A stretch of DNA of 64,000 nucleotides from assembly GCF_002251245.1 (NCBI RefSeq), contig NZ_NPJG01000054.1:31498-95497 (forward strand), given 5' to 3'. The stretch is from Prevotella sp. P5-92. Lineage in GTDB: Bacteria; Bacteroidota; Bacteroidia; Bacteroidales; Bacteroidaceae. How positions within the stretch are numbered: position 1 is the first letter of the stretch; every line of letters starts with the position of its first letter. A program made the position numbers and the translations under genes. Positions 48,985 through 59,233 of this stretch are shown piece after piece. Under the pieces are notes generated by a model. The model was not told the DNA's origin, made no database searches, and saw nothing but the letters and a program-made list of their open reading frames with translations.

Positions 48985-50991
48985 TCACCATCCAGGATTC
49001 TGTGGGAATCCTTCGTAGAGATATGTATCCTTGTCAGGAAGTGGGAACCAGTAATGCTTTGACTCAAAGCTACGGGTGATAAGCTCCTTCTTCTGGAAGT
49101 TACCTACCTGTGCATCCTTCGGGTCGTGATCCTTAAACCAGCTGTCTTTCTCCAGACGCTCAAACTCGTGAGAGTATTTCACGGTGTAAGGAGGCTCAGT
49201 CAAGAGGAGCCAACGCTGGAGGTCGCACCAACGGAAGCCTTCGAACGACAGCTCTACGGCACGCTCGCGGCGCACCTCGTCGATGAAGTGCTCACGTGTG
49301 TCCATGAGGTTAGCCTGCACATGCTCCATGGGCCAATCTGCAGAGTTCACGCGGTCGCGGAGTGCATTGATGGCATCCACTGCAGAGAGTGAACAATATG
49401 GAGTTCTGGTCTTCAATTCCGATACGCTTGTTGCGTATGCGGCCACTGCCTCGGCATACATCAGATAGATGTCGGCAAGGCGCATATATGGGAGGTAACC
49501 CTGGAGGGCGTGATCCCAGTCATACCACTTGTCGCCCTCATTACACTGGTGAGGCACGAGTTTCTGGATGAAGTAGCCTGTGCTACTACCGTTATCTACC
49601 GAACGCATCGCTGCATTTGAATAAAGCTGGCAATACTCAAGCTTCTTCTGGTCGGCGTTCAATGGCTCGGTATTTATTACATAGTGGAAACCATCGAACA
49701 CGATGTCGTGATAGAATCGTGGGTCGCGGTTCTTGAACGGATGCTCTGGATCCCAGCCCGAAGCGGGGTTGAGAACATACTCACCATTCCTTACGAGATA
49801 GATAGGCTGTCCGTTAGCCATACCATACTGGTCGATAAGGTTAGCTGTAGGATGATGGATGATGTTGTCATGATCCACAAGACCTGCTACCTTAGGACCG
49901 AAGAGCTTGTCGCAGTTCCAGTTGAAGCTGTTGGCACCTGGATAAGCACCACGGAAGATGGCCTCACAGGTACCAGGCATCATCCAACTCTGCTTGTGTG
50001 TATAGAAGATGTCTGAGTAGTTGGTCTCGGCATTCTCATCACGCTCATGGTCGTAGATGTTTGAATACTTATACTCAGCGAGCTTATATTTCACTGTACC
50101 TTTCTTCACCATCTCAAGAGCCTTGCCAAGAGCCTCAGCTGCCAACTTACAATACTTCACGTCGTAGTCGTAGGTCTTGCCATTTGAGCTTGCGCCCAAA
50201 AGCTCTGCCACACCGCCGTTCTTGGTCTTCTCAAACTCCTTCATCAGAGGCGAGCCTGCCCAGAGGTAGCACTTGCCAAGATAGCAGAGAGCCATGAACT
50301 TGTTGATACGCAGGTCGTTCTTACCCGATGTCTGCATACCGGCGAGTGTCTCGTCCCAGTCAAGAGGGAGCAGCTCGTATGCCTGCTCAAAGTCTTGGGC
50401 ACAACGGTCGGCACACTCCTGGAAGGAGAGACGTGGAAGCTCTGGAATGTTTGAAGCCTCGAAGGCCTGGTCAATATATGGCAGACCGCCGAAATAGCAC
50501 ATCAGCTCGAAATGCCACCATGCACGGAAGAAGTAGAGCTGACCGAGCAGCAGGTCGCGCTCCTCGTCAGTTCCGACGAGCGACTTGATGTTCTCGATAC
50601 CCATGTTGCACTTACGGATGCTGTACCAAGAGTTTCTCCAAAGTGAACTGTTATTTCCGTTCAGCCAGCATTGGTTGTTGGTGTACCAGTTACGGTAGTT
50701 ACCCAAGTCCACCTGATGGTCCATGTGTGCATAGCCTTCAGTGTTGTGGACGGCATCGTCGCCAAAGTTCCAGGCCGTACAATAGTTTACCTTCTCCTTG
50801 TCTGGAATCAGGCTATATATTTCCTCAATATATCCCTGGAAGTTACGGTAGTTCTTGAATGCCTCATCGTCAGCAACGATTGACTCCGGGTCTTTGTCGA
50901 GCCAGTCGGTGCAGGAAGTGAGGGAAACGCCGCCTGCAAGAAGGAGGAGCGAGCCGCACAAGAGGGATTTCATCTTATTATTGTATTTCAT
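48985..50991 (-). CDS. xusB: SusD-like outer-membrane lipoprotein
   Basis: 668 aa. Lipobox Cys near residue 27 (SLTSCTDW). Helical SusD core with LLLGQLYFFRAWWHFELMCYFGG (about 150), YMRLADIYLMYAEAVAAY near 520 and ERAVELSFEGFRWCDLQRW near 590. It begins 15 bp after xusA and forms the first receptor pair with it. The larger size than XusD suggests extra loops for xylan contact. Confidence 0.92.
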   Translation of the reverse strand: MKYNNKMKSLLCGSLLLLAGGVSLTSCTDWLDKDPESIVADDEAFKNYRNFQGYIEEIYSLIPDKEKVNYCTAWNFGDDAVHNTEGYAHMDHQVDLGNYRNWYTNNQCWLNGNNSSLWRNSWYSIRKCNMGIENIKSLVGTDEERDLLLGQLYFFRAWWHFELMCYFGGLPYIDQAFEASNIPELPRLSFQECADRCAQDFEQAYELLPLDWDETLAGMQTSGKNDLRINKFMALCYLGKCYLWAGSPLMKEFEKTKNGGVAELLGASSNGKTYDYDVKYCKLAAEALGKALEMVKKGTVKYKLAEYKYSNIYDHERDENAETNYSDIFYTHKQSWMMPGTCEAIFRGAYPGANSFNWNCDKLFGPKVAGLVDHDNIIHHPTANLIDQYGMANGQPIYLVRNGEYVLNPASGWDPEHPFKNRDPRFYHDIVFDGFHYVINTEPLNADQKKLEYCQLYSNAAMRSVDNGSSTGYFIQKLVPHQCNEGDKWYDWDHALQGYLPYMRLADIYLMYAEAVAAYATSVSELKTRTPYCSLSAVDAINALRDRVNSADWPMEHVQANLMDTREHFIDEVRRERAVELSFEGFRWCDLQRWLLLTEPPYTVKYSHEFERLEKDSWFKDHDPKDAQVGNFQKKELITRSFESKHYWFPLPDKDTYLYEGFPQNPGW

Positions 50992-51006
50992 ATTATATTT
51001 ACGCTA

Positions 51007-54000
51007 TTAAATGTAAAGCTTGAATCCGAAATTATAACGTCTGACAGTAGGATAAGCACCGCCACCGCCACTGAAGCCGTAGTTGCTCTCACGGTCGTCA
51101 GGCATCTTTGTAATCAGGAAGAGGTTGTTACCGTTCACATAGAGCTTGAGGCTTGAGAAGCCGAGTTTCTTTATCCAGCCCTTTGTCCATGTGTAGGCAA
51201 TTTCCACATTCTTCAGACGGAGATATGATCCGTCGTAGAGATACTGTGTACCGTCGTTATAAGCTACCTGTGTGGTGAAACGTGGAACAACCACTTCACC
51301 TGTGCCTGTTGCAGGATTCCACCAGTCACCATTGTCATATACGGTGAGGAGCTTGTTGTTGAATGAAGCCAGACCTACGTCACGAGTCACACCAGACACA
51401 CCGTAGAGCTGAGCGAAGATGCTCCAGCCTTTATACTCCCATCCGATGGTAGCGTTATAAGTGTGCTTCGGGTTGCCTGTATGACCATAAGGAGCGCGGT
51501 CGTTAGTCTCGTCAACGACACCGTCACCGTTGAAGTCAACGATATAGTGGTCGCCGATGAGCACCTGGCTGTCGTCCTTCTCGCGTGCGGGCGTACTATA
51601 TAATTCATCGTATGAGCCGATGAAGCCATTGTCGATAAATGAGGTATATTGTCCCTGAGAATAGCCCTGTGCCTTGCGATAGCTTGGAATCAGTGCGGGG
51701 TCGTCCTTCAGGATAATCTTGTTCTTGGCGAAGGTGTAGTTGGTGTTTGCCCAGAAACGCATACCATTGCTCAACACCTTGTTGAAACGGAGCTCGAACT
51801 CGAAACCAGAGTTCTTCATCTTTCCCTTGTTGACGTCAGGTGTTGTAGCAGCACCGAAATAAGAGGGCACCGAACGTTCATAACCTGAGATAAAGATGTC
51901 GTAACGGTCGTCGCGGAACCAGTCGAAGCTACCTGCGAACATACCGTGGAGGAATGCGTAGTCGAAACCGATATTTGCCTTCTTCACTGTAGCCCAGCGA
52001 AGGTCGGGGTTGGCGATGGTCTTTTCCTTGTAACCCTGGAACGGGCTCTCACTGTCATCCAAGGAAACCTTGAACTTGTTCGTCGGTTCCCAAATAGTAA
52101 GGTATGCCCAGCGTGATCCGGCATTGTCATCACCAATCTCACCGTAAGAACCACGGATCTTGAACATATCGATGATACCCTTATCCTTCAGCTTCTTCAT
52201 AAACTTCTCTTCTGAGAGCATCCATCCGGCTGCACCAGAGCAGAAGAAGACGAAACGGTTGTCGGGCGAGAACTTCTGCGAACCGTTGTAAGCTCCGTTG
52301 AACTCAGCGAAATAACGGCTCTTGTAGTCGTAAGTGGTACGGAACACCCAGTCCTCACGGCGGTTCTCAAGGTCGGCATTACCAGCGTTGATACGACGCT
52401 TCCAGTTACCCATGAGAGAAACATTGTGGTCGCCGAACTCGCGAGCCCAGAAGAGCTGCAGCGACATCTCTGTCGCGCGGCTTGTATAATTCACGCTACC
52501 AGCGGCTGTGGTCCAGTCGCGGCTCTCATAAAAGTCAAAACCTGTATTTGTGTCGATAAGGTTCTCACGCAGCATCACTCCGTCCTCGGGGAGGATATAA
52601 GCCCTCTTTACTGCATGTTGGTCGGAGATACCACGCTCGCCCTCATTGAACTGGTTGTCCCAAGAGATGGTACCGCGTGCGATAAGTCCCTTGGTGATAA
52701 AGCCTAAGTCCTGCTCAAGAGAGAAGTCGGTAAACACGCGTGTGATGGTCTTCTGCTCGTATCCCGTTGTAGCGACGCTCTGAGGTGAGTTCTCAATGTT
52801 AGAGGTCAATGGGTAGTAACCCCATGAACCGTCGGAGAACTGCACAGGGAACAGGTTAGGAGCCATACCGTAGGCACCTGCCCACTTCTGCTGCTGGAAG
52901 AACTCGCCGCTATTACCATAATAATAACGTGGGGTCTTCTGCTGGGCGTTAGAACCAGCGAGGTTCACTCTAAACTGTGTGGTCTTGGTGAGCTGGAAGT
53001 CGAGGTTTGAACGAACGTTCAGACGGTTGTAAGCATATCCGCCCTCATATCCCTGGTTGTTGTTCCATACTCGTGTCATGTCACCTTCGTTCTGGAAGTC
53101 GAAAGCCACGAAGTACTTCACATACTTTGTACCTCCAGAGAAGTTGATGTTGGTATTATAAGAAAGACAGAAGTCCTTGAACATCTCTTCCTGCCAGTCA
53201 ACATTAGGATAACGCTCGGCCTGGCTGTAATCGCCAAGATAGTTGCCGGCAGCATCATACTGTGGCTTCACGGTATAATCCTGGTTGCGGAAGTTGTTGA
53301 TAAAGGTCTGTGGACGATAATATGCCCACGACGAAGCGCCACCCAAGGCAAGCTCGTGCTCGATGGCCTGGTTGCGCAACATATATCCATCATAAGAGTC
53401 ATACTTGCGTGGAAGCTTTGACACGGCCTTCAGAGTGGCGTTGAAGCCCACGTCGATTCTCGCCTTGCCTTCCACACCGCGCTTGGTGGTGATAAGGATA
53501 ACACCATTAGCACCCTCCACACCATAGACGGCGGTAGCGGATGCGTCCTTCAGCACCGACACTGTGGCTACTGAAGAGATATCCACCGACTTGATCTCAC
53601 GCTTCACACCGTCAACGAGGATAAGAGGCTGAGCATCCTGGTTCCAGGCTGCGGCACCACGGATATAGATACGTGGGTCCTCTTCACCAGGCTGTCCCGT
53701 TGAAGCGATGGTGGCTATACCGGGAAGGTTACCCGTAAGGGCGGCACTGACGCTACCGATACCGGCTGAGCGTTCCAGAACCTCACCCGTTGTCTGGGTA
53801 ATAGCTCCCACCACAGAGGCTTTCTTCTGCTGACCATAACCTACGACCACCACTTCTTGAAGTTGGTTGTCTTCAGCGAGGGCCACATTAAAAACCCTTC
53901 TTTTGCCCACTTTCATCTCTTTCGACACCATGCCGACATACGAGAACACAAGGACTGAGTTCTCTGAGGGTACTGTGAGCTTGAAATCTCCACTAAGGTC

Positions 54001-54186
54001 AGACACTGTACCATTGGCAGTGTTGCCCTTCACAAAGACAGATGCGCCGATGAGTTCCTCGCCATTCGAGTCTGTCAGCTTACCGGAGACCTCTATTCCC
54101 TTTTGGGCGAACGCTCCGATGCACATCGAGAACAGCACAAGGAACAGTGCGACTGTCCTTTTCATTGTTGGTTGTTGTTGTCTCAT
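51007..54186 (-). CDS. xusA: SusC-like TonB-dependent receptor, first gene of the xus-like operon
   Basis: 1059 aa (or 1052 from the ATG at 54165, which gives a more usual signal peptide MKRTVALFLVLF). A carboxypeptidase D regulatory-like domain lies at about 30-110, then VVVVGYGQQKK, the plug with LILVDGVKREI and GVILITTKRG, and a long barrel ending YNFGFKLYI. It imports xylo-oligosaccharides by homology of the whole operon to the P. bryantii xus locus. The promoter is at 54264-54271; no regulator gene is in the window. Confidence 0.93.
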   Translation of the reverse strand: MRQQQPTMKRTVALFLVLFSMCIGAFAQKGIEVSGKLTDSNGEELIGASVFVKGNTANGTVSDLSGDFKLTVPSENSVLVFSYVGMVSKEMKVGKRRVFNVALAEDNQLQEVVVVGYGQQKKASVVGAITQTTGEVLERSAGIGSVSAALTGNLPGIATIASTGQPGEEDPRIYIRGAAAWNQDAQPLILVDGVKREIKSVDISSVATVSVLKDASATAVYGVEGANGVILITTKRGVEGKARIDVGFNATLKAVSKLPRKYDSYDGYMLRNQAIEHELALGGASSWAYYRPQTFINNFRNQDYTVKPQYDAAGNYLGDYSQAERYPNVDWQEEMFKDFCLSYNTNINFSGGTKYVKYFVAFDFQNEGDMTRVWNNNQGYEGGYAYNRLNVRSNLDFQLTKTTQFRVNLAGSNAQQKTPRYYYGNSGEFFQQQKWAGAYGMAPNLFPVQFSDGSWGYYPLTSNIENSPQSVATTGYEQKTITRVFTDFSLEQDLGFITKGLIARGTISWDNQFNEGERGISDQHAVKRAYILPEDGVMLRENLIDTNTGFDFYESRDWTTAAGSVNYTSRATEMSLQLFWAREFGDHNVSLMGNWKRRINAGNADLENRREDWVFRTTYDYKSRYFAEFNGAYNGSQKFSPDNRFVFFCSGAAGWMLSEEKFMKKLKDKGIIDMFKIRGSYGEIGDDNAGSRWAYLTIWEPTNKFKVSLDDSESPFQGYKEKTIANPDLRWATVKKANIGFDYAFLHGMFAGSFDWFRDDRYDIFISGYERSVPSYFGAATTPDVNKGKMKNSGFEFELRFNKVLSNGMRFWANTNYTFAKNKIILKDDPALIPSYRKAQGYSQGQYTSFIDNGFIGSYDELYSTPAREKDDSQVLIGDHYIVDFNGDGVVDETNDRAPYGHTGNPKHTYNATIGWEYKGWSIFAQLYGVSGVTRDVGLASFNNKLLTVYDNGDWWNPATGTGEVVVPRFTTQVAYNDGTQYLYDGSYLRLKNVEIAYTWTKGWIKKLGFSSLKLYVNGNNLFLITKMPDDRESNYGFSGGGGAYPTVRRYNFGFKLYI

Positions 54187-54263
54187 GTCACTTTACTTTT
54201 TATAACATGCGTTAGTTATTTGATATTTTTTATTATTTGATTTCTAAGTTTGCAATTTCGGTG

Positions 54264-54271
54264 CAAAGATA
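54264..54271 (-). promoter_or_regulatory. -7 box of the xus-like operon
   Basis: TATCTTTG on the minus strand, 77 bp upstream of the xusA ATG. It would drive eight genes down to xyn10C. Confidence 0.6.
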
Positions 54272-54332
54272 CACATAATTTCACATACATTATATAAATA
54301 TATGTTGCATAAAGTTTATTTTATGTTACATT

Positions 54333-55724
54333 TTACTCTTTTAGCACCTTTCTGTAGCCATTTTTGCCCATTCCATCGGTTTTTTCTATGATTATTCCAC
54401 GATGATTTTTGTCCACCTCCATACCGTTCAGGTCGTAATATCTGGGCGCAATCGGCGACAGGACATCGTCAGATGTTACATTCTCAATGCCCGTCGAAGC
54501 CTCGTAATATTCCTTATACCATGCGAAACAAGCCTCGCCACAGGCCTCTTCCACACCTTGGAAGGCTGGCTGGACAATGCCCGATTCGAGATATTTGTCG
54601 ATGTCGAAATACAGACCACTGCCTTGGAGGGTCATGCTGATATTGCCATAGTAGTCGTGAATGTATTTGAAGGCATTACCGAAACCTGAAGTGGTGGCTG
54701 TGCCCCAAGTGCCATAGTTTGGCTCCACCCAGTTGCCATGCTCGTCGTAATGTCCTTCTCCAGGTTTGAGAGGACTCCAGTCAATCTCAGTCACAATGAC
54801 GGGGTTGGTCTTCACCACAGGCACCTGCGTCTCAAACTGGCGGCGCATGCTCTCCTTGTTGGTCTTATCGTTATTACCTCCACTTGAGTTATACCATCCG
54901 GGATAGCAGTGTACGGCATAGCCGAAGTTGTCCTCGGGATCGACAATGGGATTCTTGGCATAGTTGTTGTACCATGACTGCCATCCGGAACCCGGCACCC
55001 AGATGATTCCCTTGAATCCGTTTTCACGAATCACATCAACTATAGGCTGGAAGAAATCACGAAGAGCCACCGAACTGTTCTTTTTCCCTTTGCTGTCATA
55101 CACGTCAACCGGCTCATTGGCAAGTTCGATACTTACCAAGCCCGCATTTTCATTAAGGAATTTTGTGGCGGAGGTGACAGCTCCCCACACTGTCTTGAGA
55201 TATTCCTGATAGGCATCGCCTACCTTGATGTCGTGAGGACACACTCCAGGCGGGCGGATGACTACATAGAGTCCATGCGCCAGGGCTTTCTTGATGAGTG
55301 GGGTGTAGAGCGTTTTCCAATACTTTATGAGCCTTGTCTTAGAAAACTGGCTGATGTTGTGCTCTCCACCATCTCCTACCAACGGCAGGTTGGGGTCGTT
55401 GGTCCAGCAAGGATCGAGATGCAGACGGAACACGGTGCAATAGGCGCCTTGCTTGTGATCAGTGAGGGCTTGATACAGTTTTTCGAAATACTCGATACAC
55501 GGCGGCACGTCCTCTCCGTTATAGGCAGGCTTCCAACCTTGCCATCGCCATCCGTTGAAATAGCGGTTAGGAGTGTCCATCACGCCATGCAGCGTAACTG
55601 CCTTTCCATTGTCGTCAACAAGATGCTTGCCCATGACGCGTAAAGGCGACAGTTCTCCCTCTGCCTTCATCGCCACCGCCATAAACAACACCAATAGTGT
55701 CACGATACAGTGTTTTACTTTCAT
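54333..55724 (-). CDS. Secreted GH5 endoglycanase
   Basis: 463 aa, signal peptide about 1-21. A single GH5 barrel covers about 28-400: HGVMDTPNR start, the acid/base E204 in IELANEPVDV, aromatic HCYPGW near 272, and nucleophile E313 in VTEIDWSP. The tail (YYDLNGMEVDKN...GIIIEK) resembles the sorting tails of its neighbours. It should cut a beta-1,4-linked backbone (xylan, glucan or mannan); the subfamily is not decidable here. It has its own promoter at 55791 and lies 146 bp upstream of xusA. Confidence 0.88.
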   Translation of the reverse strand: MKVKHCIVTLLVLFMAVAMKAEGELSPLRVMGKHLVDDNGKAVTLHGVMDTPNRYFNGWRWQGWKPAYNGEDVPPCIEYFEKLYQALTDHKQGAYCTVFRLHLDPCWTNDPNLPLVGDGGEHNISQFSKTRLIKYWKTLYTPLIKKALAHGLYVVIRPPGVCPHDIKVGDAYQEYLKTVWGAVTSATKFLNENAGLVSIELANEPVDVYDSKGKKNSSVALRDFFQPIVDVIRENGFKGIIWVPGSGWQSWYNNYAKNPIVDPEDNFGYAVHCYPGWYNSSGGNNDKTNKESMRRQFETQVPVVKTNPVIVTEIDWSPLKPGEGHYDEHGNWVEPNYGTWGTATTSGFGNAFKYIHDYYGNISMTLQGSGLYFDIDKYLESGIVQPAFQGVEEACGEACFAWYKEYYEASTGIENVTSDDVLSPIAPRYYDLNGMEVDKNHRGIIIEKTDGMGKNGYRKVLKE

Positions 55725-55790
55725 TAGTTAATACTTAGTTATTATTTCTTCTTATATTTGATTAGTCACGTGGTCAATAAAAAACCGCTG

Positions 55791-55798
55791 CAAAGTTA
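55791..55798 (-). promoter_or_regulatory. -7 box of the GH5 gene
   Basis: TAACTTTG on the minus strand, 66 bp upstream of the ATG. 55799-56020 is AT-rich and holds nothing else recognised. Confidence 0.6.
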
Positions 55799-56023
55799 CA
55801 CCTTTTATATAATATATAGCAACAGTTTTGTAACACATTCTTTATAAAATGTTACAAATCCCGCCAAAAGTGCCCAAATATTCCATTTCAACAAGGTCTT
55901 TGATACATTTATTAACTACAACTCCCTACAAAAAACCACCTCGGAAAAGGTTAAACTATGCTAATTTCTCTATTATATTACAAATCCATCAAAGAATAAT
56001 ACCCTAAAACAGAATATTATTCG

Positions 56024-56031
56024 TACCTTTG
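56024..56031 (+). promoter_or_regulatory. -7 box of rfbA
   Basis: TACCTTTG, 52 bp upstream of the rfbA ATG. Confidence 0.65.
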
Positions 56032-56083
56032 CACGCACACCATATTATATAATATAGATTTCAAACAATAAAAAAAACAAAAT

Positions 56084-56980
56084 ATGAAAGGTATAGTGTT
56101 AGCAGGTGGTTCGGGTACCAGACTCTACCCCATCACAAAAGGCATCAGCAAACAGCTGATACCTATCTTCGACAAACCAATGATCTATTATCCCATCTCG
56201 GTATTGATGCTCGCAGGCATACGTGAGATTCTTATCATCAGCACACCACACGACCTGCCCGGCTTCAAGCGTCTGCTTGGCGATGGATCTGACTACGGAG
56301 TGAGGTTTGAATATGCCGAACAGCCCTCGCCCGACGGTCTCGCCCAGGCGTTCACCATCGGCGCCGACTTCATTGGCGACGATTCCGCATGCCTCGTACT
56401 TGGCGACAACATCTTCCACGGAGCTGGCTTCTCTCGTATGTTGCACGAGGCAGTGCGCACTGCCGAAGAGGAACAAAAGGCTACAGTGTTCGGATATTGG
56501 GTGTCTGACCCCGAACGCTATGGCGTGGCAGAATTCGACAAACAAGGCAACTGCCTGAGCATTGAGGAGAAACCAGCAAATCCCAAAAGCAACTACGCCG
56601 TAGTAGGCCTCTACTTCTATCCCAACAAGGTTGTGGATGTGGCGAGGACCATACAGCCCTCAGCACGAGGCGAATACGAGATAACCACCGTCAACCAGCG
56701 TTTCCTCGACGATGGTGAACTTAAGGTGCAGACACTCGGACGCGGTTTCGCATGGCTCGACACTGGCACTCACGACTCTCTCTCCGAGGCATCGACATAC
56801 ATCGAGGTTCTCGAGAAACGCCAAGGACTAAAGGTGGCTTGTCTCGAAGGCATTGCCTTCAGAAAAGGTTGGATCGACGCCGACAAGATGCGTGCCCTCG
56901 CCCAGCCTATGCTTAAGAACCAATATGGACAGTATCTGCTAAAGGTGATAGACGAAGTACAGGGCAAAGACAAGGCCTAA
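56084..56980 (+). CDS. rfbA: Glucose-1-phosphate thymidylyltransferase
   Basis: 298 aa, full family length. [13 protein letters not shown] (residues 8-20) with [11 protein letters not shown] is the nucleotide-binding signature. Further motifs are the metal-binding Asp in LGDNIF (near 112), [20 protein letters not shown] and the ending [18 protein letters not shown]. It makes dTDP-glucose, the first step to dTDP-rhamnose. It stands alone before the UpxY leader; a second, interrupted copy lies at 62798-63706. Confidence 0.95.
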   Translation: MKGIVLAGGSGTRLYPITKGISKQLIPIFDKPMIYYPISVLMLAGIREILIISTPHDLPGFKRLLGDGSDYGVRFEYAEQPSPDGLAQAFTIGADFIGDDSACLVLGDNIFHGAGFSRMLHEAVRTAEEEQKATVFGYWVSDPERYGVAEFDKQGNCLSIEEKPANPKSNYAVVGLYFYPNKVVDVARTIQPSARGEYEITTVNQRFLDDGELKVQTLGRGFAWLDTGTHDSLSEASTYIEVLEKRQGLKVACLEGIAFRKGWIDADKMRALAQPMLKNQYGQYLLKVIDEVQGKDKA

Positions 56981-57044
56981 AAAAATCTTAACACCAAACC
57001 CATTTTTTTCAAAATCTTTTCTTACCAGCATATTTAACGAACAT

Positions 57045-57079
57045 AGGATTGCATGCCGCGACTCGTGGCATGTAATCCT
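57045..57079 (+). terminator. Hairpin downstream of rfbA
   Basis: AGGATTGCATGCC...GGCATGTAATCCT, a 13-bp stem with one wobble, 65 bp past rfbA. The T-tract is weak. The rest of 56981-57275 is AT-rich and empty. Confidence 0.6.
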
Positions 57080-57275
57080 ACTTATTTAACTTCAAGCAAC
57101 AAAGCACTTCAGGAACTTAAGGATAATATATAAGGTAAAAAGAAACTTGAAAAATCTACACACATGACATCCATCAAATTGAAATTTCGTGCATCCTCCA
57201 TTATTTTTTCTGTTAAATTGCTTTAATTATCAGAAGAAAATCGGCAAAACATAATAATAAATGCAAATTAATTCG

Positions 57276-57586
57276 TACCTTTGTCACGATTAACGCACTC
57301 TTACTAAGAGTGAGGCATTCATCTTGTAAACAAGTGCAGCAAAAATGAGCCTTTCCATCTGGCCATCAGCTAAGGTAGGTAGGACGAAACCGCAGTTCAA
57401 CTGCGAGTCATGGAAATGTCCAGTTGATGCGATTTGCACCGACAGTTTGTCATAAACTGCCGACGCCGTAGGCGTACCCGCTGCGAACGTCTGCCGGGGT
57501 CTTTACTTTATGTAAGACCGCCCGCCGCAAACCCGCCGCACCCCGCCGCAATGGTCGCGACTGTAGCAAATGAATAACGCAAAATT
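57276..57586 (+). promoter_or_regulatory. Promoter and long leader of the UpxY-like gene
   Basis: TACCTTTG at 57276-57283 is followed by about 300 nt without a gene before the ATG at 57587. The leader can fold: CGCAGTT-CAACTGCG near 57391, GACAGTTTGTC...AAACTGCC near 57441, and GGTCTTTA...TAAGACC near 57499. A GC-rich CCGCCGCA repeat follows. Leaders of this kind are where UpxY/NusG-like proteins load onto RNA polymerase in Bacteroides capsule loci. Confidence 0.6.
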
Positions 57587-58171
57587 ATGGAAAATAAATA
57601 TTCTTGGTTTGTCGCTGTTGTCACCCCCAATACAGAGGTGAAATGCAAGGAAAAACTGAATAACCTCATCAAGAACTTAAGGAATGGTAATATTATAGAG
57701 AGCAATGAGAAGGTCACCTCCTACGTACCCACTCAGAAAGTTTTCCGTGTTCAACCCAGCACAGGTCGCAGAGTGCGGGTCACCGAAGTCCTCACCCCCT
57801 GCTATCTGTTTATTTGGTGTACAGAGTCCACACGCTACAAGTTGGCCTGCGAAGCCAATTTCATCCTCCATTTCCTGATGAATCGTGCATCTAAGACCGA
57901 ATCCGGCAAGAACGACTTCGCCCGCATTCCGACCCACCAGATGGAAAGTTTCAAACGCATGGTTGAGGAAGCGGAAAAGGCAGTCATCATCGACCCCAAC
58001 CGTATTCGCTTAGGCGACAGGGTGCGCATCAAGACTGGCCGTCTCGCCGGACTGGAAGGCAACATCTGCAAAAAACCTGACGGCACCACCATGCTCGCCC
58101 TCCGCGTCGATTTCCTCGGCTACGCCAAAATGGAGTGTTCCGCCAAAAACCTCGAATTGGTCAAGGAATAA
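57587..58171 (+). CDS. UpxY-like transcription antiterminator (NusG family)
   Basis: 194 aa. N-terminal NGN domain (SWFVAVVTPNTEVKCKEKL, then YVPTQKVFR and TPCYLFIWC), C-terminal KOW domain (RLGDRVRIKTGRLAGLEG, about 138-155). UpxY proteins bind the 5' leader of their own polysaccharide operon and let transcription read through. It comes before manC, rfbC and the rest of the locus, consistent with this job. Confidence 0.9.
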   Translation: MENKYSWFVAVVTPNTEVKCKEKLNNLIKNLRNGNIIESNEKVTSYVPTQKVFRVQPSTGRRVRVTEVLTPCYLFIWCTESTRYKLACEANFILHFLMNRASKTESGKNDFARIPTHQMESFKRMVEEAEKAVIIDPNRIRLGDRVRIKTGRLAGLEGNICKKPDGTTMLALRVDFLGYAKMECSAKNLELVKE

Positions 58172-58174
58172 TCA

Positions 58175-58305
58175 GAAACTTGCGCAACTTGATGAGCTTG
58201 CGAAGAACTTGCTTTAGCTTGATGAGCACCTATAAATATTAACGCTGTGCGAAGAACTTGCTTTAGCTTGATGAACACCACTGATAAATATGTAATGTGT
58301 GAATA
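58175..58305. repeat. Degenerate repeats GAACTTGCTTTAGCTTGATGA
   Basis: AACTTGCTTTAGCTTGATGA recurs here at about 58207 and 58257, with a shorter form at 58186; the same units recur at 60671-60890. Intergenic, no coding sense. Confidence 0.75.
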
Positions 58306-58481
58306 ATCACTCATCAGAAATGATAAAAATGAACTTTTTCACTTTGCTAAACGCCTCATTTTAAATGAGGTGAAAGGCATTGAGTGCTTACTTTGACATC
58401 GGACTCCATAAAAAATCGAGGAAAAGTTTGGCTATCTGGAAAATTAATAGTAATTTTGCACCCAAATTAATGTATAAAACT

Positions 58482-58637
58482 ATGGCATTAGAAATAAAGG
58501 TTATACCAACGTTGACAGGCGAAGACGCTGTTCGCTTTGTAAATAATGCAGAGAGTGTCAGCAATGGCAGGGAAAGAATAGATTTCTCTGCACAGATAGC
58601 TGATGCCAGAGCAATACTCAAAAACGCAAGATTATAA
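58482..58637 (+). CDS. Small putative antitoxin of a GNAT pair
   Basis: 51 aa from the ATG at 58482 (58470 is an alternative). The -7 box TAATTTTG at 58451-58458 rules out the earlier in-frame ATG at 58380. Short basic-acidic peptide (MALEIKVIPTLTGEDAV...). Its stop overlaps the start of the acetyltransferase by one base (TAATG). Role inferred from this coupling. Confidence 0.6.
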   Translation: MALEIKVIPTLTGEDAVRFVNNAESVSNGRERIDFSAQIADARAILKNARL

Positions 58638-59233
58638 TGAGTTATTTACGAGACAACTGTCAGTTATTAAGTCTGTCAGAAATGATTCTGGATAATTGCG
58701 GTGAGTTTTCTTGCGGCAATGCTGACCTTGATGACTTTTTCCTCAATGATTCCTTGAAATACAAGAAGGAATTGTTAGGAAAGACATATTGTTTCGTATC
58801 AAATATTGACAATAATGAGATTGTGGCTATGTTTACCCTTTCAAACGATAGTGTCAGGGTTGACATTATTCCCAATAATCGTGGTAAAAGATTAAATAAG
58901 CAGATACCATACGAAAAGCGGATGAGACGTTATCCAGCAGTGCTGATAGGGCGTTTGGGAGTGAATCTAAAATATCGTCATCTTGGCATAGGCTCTCAAG
59001 TTCTTGATTTTATCAAATCCTGGTTCGTCGATGAACAAAACAAGACTGGTTGCAGATTTTTGATTGTAGATGCTTATAACGAAGACTCATTGTTGAACTT
59101 TTATACCCAAAACGGGTTTGAATTTCTTTTCTCCTCAGAGAGTCAGGAAGCTGAAAATCTTGGGTATTCCCATGATACCCATCTAAAGACTCGCTTGATG
59201 TATTTTGACTTGCGAGTACTTGTAAATGAATAA
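58637..59233 (+). CDS. GNAT-family acetyltransferase (putative toxin)
   Basis: 198 aa. Acetyl-CoA-binding segment YRHLGIGSQVLDFIKSWF (near 115-132) and the following DAYNEDSLLNFYTQNGFEFL (near 153-172) are standard GNAT motifs A and B. The N-terminal FSCGNADLDDFF stretch is typical of the TacT/AtaT-type toxins that acetylate aminoacyl-tRNA. Coupled to the small upstream gene. A non-toxin acetyltransferase remains possible. Confidence 0.78.
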   Translation: MSYLRDNCQLLSLSEMILDNCGEFSCGNADLDDFFLNDSLKYKKELLGKTYCFVSNIDNNEIVAMFTLSNDSVRVDIIPNNRGKRLNKQIPYEKRMRRYPAVLIGRLGVNLKYRHLGIGSQVLDFIKSWFVDEQNKTGCRFLIVDAYNEDSLLNFYTQNGFEFLFSSESQEAENLGYSHDTHLKTRLMYFDLRVLVNE

